Part shown: positions 56,942 to 64,000 of the stretch, one piece after another
Layout of the letters: each line of letters opens with the position of its first letter
Position numbering within the stretch: position 1 is the first letter of the stretch
DNA from: Heliopora coerulea
Taxonomy: Eukaryota > Cnidaria > Anthozoa > Scleralcyonacea > Helioporidae
NCBI GenBank assembly: GCA_030142905.1
Contig: JASJOG010000056.1
Span: forward strand, 479,501-543,500
Length of the DNA: 64,000 nucleotides
Reading direction: 5' to 3'
The notes under the pieces: model-generated
What the model was told of the DNA's origin: nothing
Seen by the model: only the letters and a program-made list of their open reading frames with translations
Database searches by the model: none
Translations under genes and position numbers: made by a program

Positions 56942-59900
56942 TCATATTGTCGAAAGATCTGTAATATCGAGACCACGATTTTCGTTGGAGAGTAAACTTG
57001 TAATGTGATCGAGTTCAGAAATACGTTTTAGAAAGATACTACAGGTACAGTTCCATCGACTACGCTCATGCAGAGCAAATTTTGAATCAGAGCAGAATTC
57101 ATACACGAAATTTCTGCAACGCTGACTACGAGAACTCAACAAGTAAGGAAATGAACACAAACGCTTTCCTCCAGGTGTGCTCCACTAAAACAATAACATC
57201 TCCATGAGCAGTTGACGCACTATAAACTCACAATTAATCCTTACCTTTTTGCAATCAACAAAGCGTACACACTCAAGCCAGGTGTTCAGGAAAGATTCTC
57301 CGCACACAGGACACACCATGGCGTAGGACAAGAGTTCCTTAATTTTTGGGTAATATCGAAGCTGAACGCGAAGAAAGGAGCTCCTGAAGTGAATTCATAC
57401 GTACGGTACAATTAATAGAAAGAAGCCCCATGCAATGACAAAAAGACAGAATTTGACAAAAACATGAAATATACGCATGTACGCACTTGTTCTTGACCGT
57501 TTTTAGAACGAAGCGAGAGGTGAGTTCCTGCGAATGATAAAAAAACGCTACGATGAAAGATTCCGCTGGGCAAAAAAGCTAACTGAACTCCGCAAATTCC
57601 AAAACGCAGATTATATAATTTCCAATAAGTAATGCAGTCAGCAGGGAAGGCACCGGAGAAGGTGGTCCAGGTCCCACTAACTTTCAGTTTTTTAAATCGA
57701 TCCATGTAAAAATTGAAAAATATTTAATATTTTTATAGTATTAGTAAACAAGGATCACGTCTGAAACAGAGAACTATTAATGATGTTAGTCAGGAGCAGG
57801 ATTTCCGCCTGAGGAGATCTTACTTCAGCGACATGAACTGTTTTGAAATACTACGATTTGTGTTTTTTGAAAACAGCGAAACAAGCTACATGTGCTTCTA
57901 AAAACCGTTTAATCGGCCGGCGCTGTAGATTATTATCCTAATGAATAATTCTAATGTAACAATAAATTCTGGTCTTAGAGAAGCTTTTCGAATGAAATGT
58001 CCGTGTTGCCAAATTGACAAAAAACCCGGTTAAAGAATAACACGACATAGTTTTTCTTGCGGGTGAAATCCCCTTCCACTAGGGGATCAACCTTTCCTGC
58101 AACGAAAACCCTGATTAATGTGGCTTAGCAGCACATTACCCAACGAAATAATGCAATTTTAATGTCTCTAGAGTATGGATGGTCATTTTCAGCATTCTTG
58201 CAATACAAAACGGACAATTTCTCAGGTTTGTGACTTCAAACAATCCATTAGCCAGAATTTCAACTCCAATTCATACCTTACATCGTTAAACAAGGCCGGG
58301 ACACTTCAAACTTTATGGATACGGACGAGGATGAGGATGAGTATAAGAATAAGGACAAGAATATCAATTAATTATGAAGTTAATTGTGAAGTTTCGTTTC
58401 ATAATACAACTACACTCAATGTTCAGAAAGTATCAGGGGTAGTGGGAGGGGAAGGGATATCGCAATCTATGAAGATTTTCATGATATCCAATTTTACCTT
58501 TAATGACAAAACTTCTTCTTCTTGCTCGGAATGAACTGGGATGTGTTGCAGGAGGTTGTTTCCTTCACAGTATAGTTCTTTCAATGGTAAACGAGCTAAC
58601 TAGATAGGTGTTTAATTAGAGTTTAGAGTTTATTAGAGTTTATTGAGTTTACCACAAGATATTACAAAAGACAATAAATATCAATATTCATACAGACATG
58701 TGGTAAGGAAGTCTAAAAGAAACCGCATGAGGCTTATAAAACTGATTTAGGCTTCCTCCAATGGAATTAAGTGAAATTACAAACATAAAAACATAAATGA
58801 TCACGTACAAAAATATTCATTTGCTTTATAGCCGTAAATAATTTTAACAAAGCAGAGTTAATAATTTCATCAGCAAGTGAATTAAAGAACTTCGGGCCTT
58901 GATATCTTATTGAAAATTAACAAATATTTGTTCGGCATAAAGGAATCTGGAAAGATCCAGCGCTTCCTGTTTCATAGCTGTGGACTTGACTATTTAATGT
59001 AAGTAGATTATCAAAAGTTTTTGGCAATAAACTATGCTTGTAAGAAAACATAAATTGTCCTATCTGTAACGAACAAATATCTTGGAATTTCATTGTACTA
59101 AGCTCTTTAAAAATACGATCAGTATGTGCATCAAGTTTGCTTTTATTCAACGTTGTCATAACACGTTTTTAAAGCAGGACAACACGACGAAGCTTGCTTG
59201 AATAGGTAAGACGCTCAAACCATGTTACAATAATGCAAATACAGTATAACCCCTTTAATTCGCGGACATCGGGGTCCAAGGACCCGGTCCGCAAATTATC
59301 CGGGTCGCGAATTAGTCTGAAAACCAAATTTCAACATATCAAGACATATAATGGTCATATAATGGCCAAACACACATGAATTTTAATTCACAACCCTCCT
59401 ACCTCACGTCGTGTACGACGCCATGTTGGATGTTATGGTCAGAATATAGTGACGACCGATCACATGTTTCCAACTATTTTTTTCAAAGAACAACTCATTT
59501 TTTGCAAAATATGAACTTTATTTACAAGAAATCAATAAATAATGATCATTTACATGCAAATTGATACAAAAGAAAGAGTAGAAAACATCAAACAGTGCGA
59601 ACGCTGGTTTTTGGTCAAAAAATTTGGGGTCCAAGACCCTATCGCAAATTAAGGCCTTTCGCAAATAAAGGGGTCGCGAATAAAGGGGTCGCGAATTAAA
59701 GGGGTTCTACTGTATAGATAAACCAGAGAAAAATATAAAGTACGTAAGTTTGTTTTGAAAAGGTAAAAACTCGATTTAAAAATAATTCTGGCAGATTTAG
59801 ATACTTTGTTGGCAACGTATGCGATTTGCTGTTTCCATAACAAATGTTCGTCTAGTATCACTCCTGAGAATGCAGTTTCACTTACTTGAGTTATTTTCTT

Positions 59901-62900
59901 ATTGTTTGTATGTAAATTGATATCATAACAGGTTTTCTTTTGTTTTGGCTTAAATACCATAAATTTAGTCTTATCCAAATTCAGTGCTAATTTATTAGCT
60001 CTAAACCATTCTGATAATACATCAGTCTCTGCCATTACGATGTTAGTCAAGAAAGCTGGATCTTTGTGAGAAAAAAATAAGTTCGTGTCATCTGCAAACG
60101 GAATCAACCTCAAGGCTTTTGAAACATCTGGTAAATCATTGATAAATAATAAAATTAAGTTGAATATATAATAAAATTGAACTAATTAAAGGGTTATAGA
60201 AGTTAAAGTAAGGAAAAATGCGGATTGGGATTCAGGAAGGGGATGAAGTTTCACTTCGGTCGTAGTAGACATCTCTCTTGGTACTCTTAAATTCTAGGAG
60301 ACAAGAAGTAAGCCTCTCCTGGTTGCCAGTATCGGCCACTTTTCCTGGAACACAGCCGTAAAATGAAGTTACTTTGCAAGCAAAGCCAAAACCACGAGAG
60401 AAACGTGTGGAACATGGGGCGACAACTAAGTGTTTTACAACTTTCTCGAAAGTTTCCTTGGTTTTGAACCTTAAATGTAACTTGGTAGTGGTTAGACAAT
60501 TTCTTCAATTCCCTTAAATTTATAATATTGCACCTCTAAATTTTAAATAAAACCAAGAAAACTATATACTTTAGCTGCGTTTCCTTACACTCATTGTTAA
60601 GCGCCCGCTAGCGCCAACTGGCTTTCATACTGTGAACAAATTGGTGACTCGCAAGCGTCATCCAGGAGTCTATCAGAAAGAACATTGTTAAAAAACCTTT
60701 TTCCAAAACGTTTTTACTTTTCCAAAAAAAGCCTTTTTCCAATCATATATGACGGCTACCCTTGGCAGGGCCAGTCAACGGCAGAAGTTTTCCTTCTTTC
60801 TCCTCGGACTTATGGACACCAGGACAGAGACCTGTGCTAATTGTGAAAATGTTGATGAAATGAAAAGTGCTTCTAAGTAAACTGCGAGACCGAACCTCGA
60901 TCTGTTGGCCAAAGTAATGGCAATAACTGACACTCTGGTGACTGCAGAAATGTCTTAAATACCTGAAACTGCGAAAATAATATTTCCCTGAAACGGCTAA
61001 GCTGAAAACAGAAATTTATTCAACAACATACTTCAACAGGGAAGACTTTTAAGCGATTACAGGATACATCTAAGGTTTCCAGTTTATGACATTTTGCCAA
61101 ACCCTACAGAACAGAAACAAAAACAATAAAATAACAACAACGCTTATGGCATTTCAACCTGATAAAAGGCTTTCGCTCGGAATGTCAGTATTTTGTACTC
61201 CCTCCTTTTAGCAGAGCATTACTTTTAAACCTTTTCTATGTCGATTCAGAACTGCCTACTAAGCACTCCACTTTTTAGTTGTGAGTTATCTATCTAACAG
61301 CGCTACTCCATGGATAAGTTTCAAGTTAGGTTTTTGAAAGCATGAATACAACTTTTCACTAGCAAAGACTGATTACTTGGATATCTAGGACCCTAACACG
61401 TACAACCAGCCCTTGGGCACTTAGATCCATCCGTGAAATCTGTCAGTTTCTGAGCATACTAAGCGGAATGAAAAATTAGTTTACCAGCGCCAGGTTTACC
61501 AGCTGGAAGCCAAACAGCTTGTATTTCGCTGTTAAACTTGCATAACATCGATAACGTCAGCTATAGGAAACGGTTTCCAGTAAGACGAAAAACATTCACC
61601 CGCTAACATTCCTGCATTACCACCTAACTTAAAATTTAAGGTACTTCTGATCAGACAACTGTCGAGCAATGGCGAGGCCACGGGGAGGGGGAGGAACGAA
61701 GGTATTCGGACTCCCCCACTTTTCAGAATTATGGTCAACTAGATTCTCCCAAATATAAAGAGAAAACGTCCAAGTGTGGGAGGGGTTGGTGTGATCTCTT
61801 CCTTGAAACGGTAGAGTACTACCACGGTCGGGAGGTGCTTGCAAAGCTCTCTGGAGAAACGTTCGAGGTAAATTATTTAGGATAAGACTTTTCCCACGCC
61901 TCGCAACATCTATGTGTCTTTGAACAAAAAGTTCAAAGATTTGTAACTGCTGCGATTGATCGCAAAAAGTTCTAACGTTTCAAGTAGCAACTAGACTAGG
62001 TTTTATACGGAAAAAAGTCGAGTGACAAAAAGTTAACCAACGAAATGTGAGAAACGATAACGAAGAAATCAACGACATGGTAACGACAAGGAAGTCATTT
62101 GCTATTATTAATGATGATTAACAAACCGGCATGGTTACCTAGTCATTGATTTGTTTGTTTTTGTTTCTCCCATTTCATTGGTTAACTTTTTGTCACACGA
62201 CTTCTTTTGCTTAGTCTAGTTACTGCTCCTGTTTCAGAACACGTTTCACTCTCTGATGAAGGGTATTTGCTCGAAACGTTAGAATTCTTTGCGATCATTC
62301 ACGGCAGTTACCAACCTTTGAACTTTTTACGTCATTTAACACTGTCTAAGCAGCATCCTATTTCTGTCTTTGATCAACATGGACTCTCTAGGGCCCCCTT
62401 ACGTGTTTTACTCTGGCCACGCCACTGCTGTTGAGAAGTTGCCAGATCTTTTGGTCACAGAACTTAACTATCTCATCCTATGAAAGTTTTTACCTCTGGT
62501 AATTCGGCAATCCTGTTCTTATACAGGTATAATCGCTTCAACTTTCTTAGAAAACTAAGGTTTTCCGGAAGGCTGAAAATAAAGAACAGTTACAAACATT
62601 GATGTATATGGCGGCTATTTCATATTCTGAAATAAAGAAGGACTATTATCGGGAAAGGACAGTTCCTGGATTGATGTATTTTTAGTCAAACTATATTGCT
62701 TGTTATTCGGGTAACATTCGTGTTACTGCATAAATATAGAAAATGTATGAGACAAATTTATAAACAGACAGTTAAGAATTCCACAAATGCCCCAACACCA
62801 TTTTGGTAATGAGAACAATTCCTTTTAGTCAAAATCAAAGTCAGGTTAAAATACCGATATTTTCCCTAAAACATTATTCTACAGTGTAAAATAATTTTGC

Positions 62901-63416
62901 AATACATTGTCTTTTTGTTACAGTCGACTTTTTATCTTAACAAAAACACGTTCTTAACAGGTATATTCAACGTTATAAGAATAATTTTTTTTAATACACC
63001 TTTTGCTGTTGATTACCAGAAAATATACTATCATCAACGCCAACCTCAAACTCATTAACGCAAAAATACATTTATTTTATTCAATCGACATTTCCTAGCG
63101 TAGATACGCAACCCTTTGCATCGAAAGGTGTTCTATAGCGCCAACAGACGACCATTAACACCATTTTACTATACATTAGGGATAATAAAATTTAAGTTAT
63201 GCAAGAACAATATCTTGCCTGATCTTATCAAGAATATTAGAGCGTTAATGCTGTATCTTTCGCAACGTACAACGAATAAGTTCGTCATAAGAGTCTAACC
63301 TTTCAATAAAGTTGTTAGCCAAATGGACCTCAATTAGATTTGTAAGGTGGCAAATCTCAACAGGAACAGAGTTGAGCTGATTGTTGTTGACACTGAGGAA
63401 CTGAAGGGATACCAGC
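56942..63416 (-). CDS. Leucine-rich-repeat protein with Cys-rich C-terminus (LRRC28/58-like), 5' incomplete
   Basis: Five exons on - join in phase with GT-AG borders: 63416-63300, 62572-62494, 57527-57487, 57383-57245 and 57184-56942 (stop). The first two encode leucine-rich repeats: 'LQFLSVNNNQLNSVPVEIC', 'LIEVHLANNFIE', 'SLPENLSFLRKLKRLYLYKN' and 'RIAELPE'. The third links to 'RYYPKIKELLSYAMVCPVCG', with a CPVC Cys pair and further Cys. The last exon contains 'YEFCSDSKF', another possible metal ligand. LRRs followed by a Cys-rich tail occur in small LRR proteins such as LRRC28 and LRRC58, but I cannot name the orthologue. Earlier repeats and the start must lie beyond the right edge. An exon could be missing in the 4966 bp intron (57528-62493). 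Confidence 0.78.
58615..60190 (-). mobile_element. LINE (CR1/L2-like) fragment split by a MITE
   Basis: On -, 60175-59715 encodes an RT segment with 'FINDLPDVSKALRLIPFADD' (FADD catalytic motif) and 'NKLALNLDKTKFMVF'. After the MITE the protein resumes (59239-58810) with 'RRVVLL', 'LNKSKLDAHTDRIFKELSTM' and 'QIPLCRTNIC', the usual C-terminus. The 3' end has AATAAA and a (taaactctaa)-type tail at about 58660-58618. Two stops interrupt it. 5'-truncated; in the LRR gene intron, same strand. Confidence 0.82.
59242..59712. mobile_element. Pogo/Tigger-like MITE inserted in the LINE
   Basis: 471 bp, TA at 59240-59241 and 59713-59714. Begins CAGTATAACCCCTTTAATTC and ends with its inverse. The right end has tandem 'gtcgcgaat(t)aaaggg' units. 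It cuts the LINE RT frame cleanly. Confidence 0.85.
60235..60506 (-). other. Unexplained open reading frame of ~90 codons
   Basis: Frame on - without stop from about 60506 to a TGA near 60235: 'KETFEKVVKHLVVAPCSTRF' then 'GFGFACKVTSFYGCVPGK'. No start is obvious and no family recognised. It could be a skipped exon of the LRR gene or transposon remnant. Confidence 0.2.
61660..61860. repeat. Dispersed repeat shared with 17012-17320
   Basis: Shares 'actcccccacttttc', 'atggtcaact' and 'ctctctgga' with 17012-17320; a second fragment is at 62380-62440 ('tttactctggccacgccact'). Confidence 0.4.
61921..62325. repeat. Foldback element carrying a hammerhead-like core
   Basis: Left arm 61921-62045 and right arm 62164-62325 are reverse complements (e.g. 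'gacaaaaagttaacca' / 'tggttaactttttgtc'). The right arm has an extra internal segment containing CTGATGA...; the left arm lacks it. Confidence 0.7.
62253..62277 (+). ncRNA. Minimal hammerhead-ribozyme-like motif
   Basis: CTGATGA (62253-62259), one A, a short 3 bp stem (GGG / CTC with one GU), then GAAAC (62273-62277) and GTTAG. The core is complete but stem II is weak. Confidence 0.5.
62997..63222 (+). repeat. ~225 bp repeat family, copy D
   Basis: Same start ('caccttttgctgttgattac') and order as copies A-C; it lies in the LRR gene intron between the first two exons. Confidence 0.8.
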
Positions 63417-64000
63417 CTAGTCGTAAAACGGAAAAGCAGCATAAGAAGAGGCTGTAATAGAAGTATAATATAAAATAAAGATAAATAATAAATATATATA
63501 ATAAACCACTGGCAGATTCAGTGGGGGGGTTACTGGGGTTGCAACTCCCTCTTTGGAAATATATTTGAACAAAAACATTTTCTATTTAATTCCATCAGAG
63601 TTATATCAAAAGCATGCAATTTTCTTCTATGTTTAAACTTCAAATATTACTTAACATATGTCTATTTATAGGTATTATATCCAGGAGGGGAGATAAGGTC
63701 CATCCACCGTGTACTGAAACTGTCATGCACTGTATTTTGAATGTTTGAAATACGCTTAAGTTGGGTTTCATAGTTTTGGAAATCAGGTCAGTGTTATTGA
63801 CTACAATTGTAACACATTTGACCATTCGTAATCGCAGGCTAATATACGCAGTTTAAGGTTGCTTTGTCACAGATTGATTTGAAAGGGAGAATTGAAACAG
63901 TAATTGAAAGTCAAGTCCCCAAATTGCATTATATAATGATGAAATAGCCCATAAAAATCACTGTTTGTTATCGCATTTTGCGGTGAAACTGCCCTCAAAA
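63417..64000. other. Intron or upstream sequence of the LRR gene
   Basis: The acceptor of the first seen LRR exon is at 63418-63417. I see no further LRR exon up to the window edge. A short G-run and C-poor tract near 63523 looks like old repeat. Confidence 0.4.

Noticed and set aside
1..64000. CRISPR arrays, prophage, bacterial operons, rRNA
   Set aside because: No spaced direct-repeat arrays, no Shine-Dalgarno-led gene strings and no rRNA sequence; the DNA is eukaryotic.

Overview
This is eukaryotic DNA: AT-rich, mostly non-coding, with spliced genes, GT-AG introns and AATAAA signals. It has no bacterial operons, CRISPR arrays or rRNA genes. Genes plus a dense mixture of Tc1, hAT, Kolobok, piggyBac-like, Penelope-like, LINE, MITE and tRNA-derived repeats suggest an anthozoan cnidarian, most likely a stony coral. 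That assignment is inference from repeat and protein style, not proof.

Four host loci can be supported. A three-exon COX4 gene (cytochrome c oxidase subunit 4) lies at 2386-7438 on +. A possible head-to-head gene starts at 2117 on - and shares a 268 bp promoter region with COX4. A 342-residue NAD-dependent epimerase/dehydratase (extended SDR) with one coding exon lies at 46256-47284 on +. On -, five phase-compatible exons of a leucine-rich-repeat protein with a Cys-rich C-terminus run from 63416 to 56942; its 5' end is beyond the right edge.

The rest is mobile DNA. 8.1-9.5 kb is a decayed Tc1 element and 23.5-24.9 kb a second, nearly intact one. 10.3-12.9 kb is a Kolobok-type element (TTAA ends) carrying a possible solo LTR. 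13.6-15.4 kb is a cluster of tRNA-derived foldback repeats, one flanked by a 15 bp direct repeat. 21.5-22.8 kb is a TTAA-flanked non-autonomous element. Three copies of one hAT-like non-autonomous family (25.1, 33.0, 54.9 kb) each have a different 8 bp target duplication. 36.0-37.3 kb is a Penelope-like RT/GIY-YIG copy. A LINE fragment at 58.6-60.2 kb is split by a 471 bp MITE and lies inside the LRR gene intron.

The most interesting theme is foldback repeats associated with minimal hammerhead-ribozyme-like cores (CUGANGA, one extra base, a short stem, then GAAAC). They occur near 31.4, 37.7, 42.9, 45.4, 48.5 and 62.3 kb. Hammerhead motifs are established in Penelope-like elements and metazoan retrozymes; their repeated placement in or beside long palindromes here deserves a check. 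A second theme is long, almost perfect hairpins at 50.1-50.8 kb next to short ORFs that look like the first exon of a Crypton-derived (KIAA1958/DUF3504-like) gene family.
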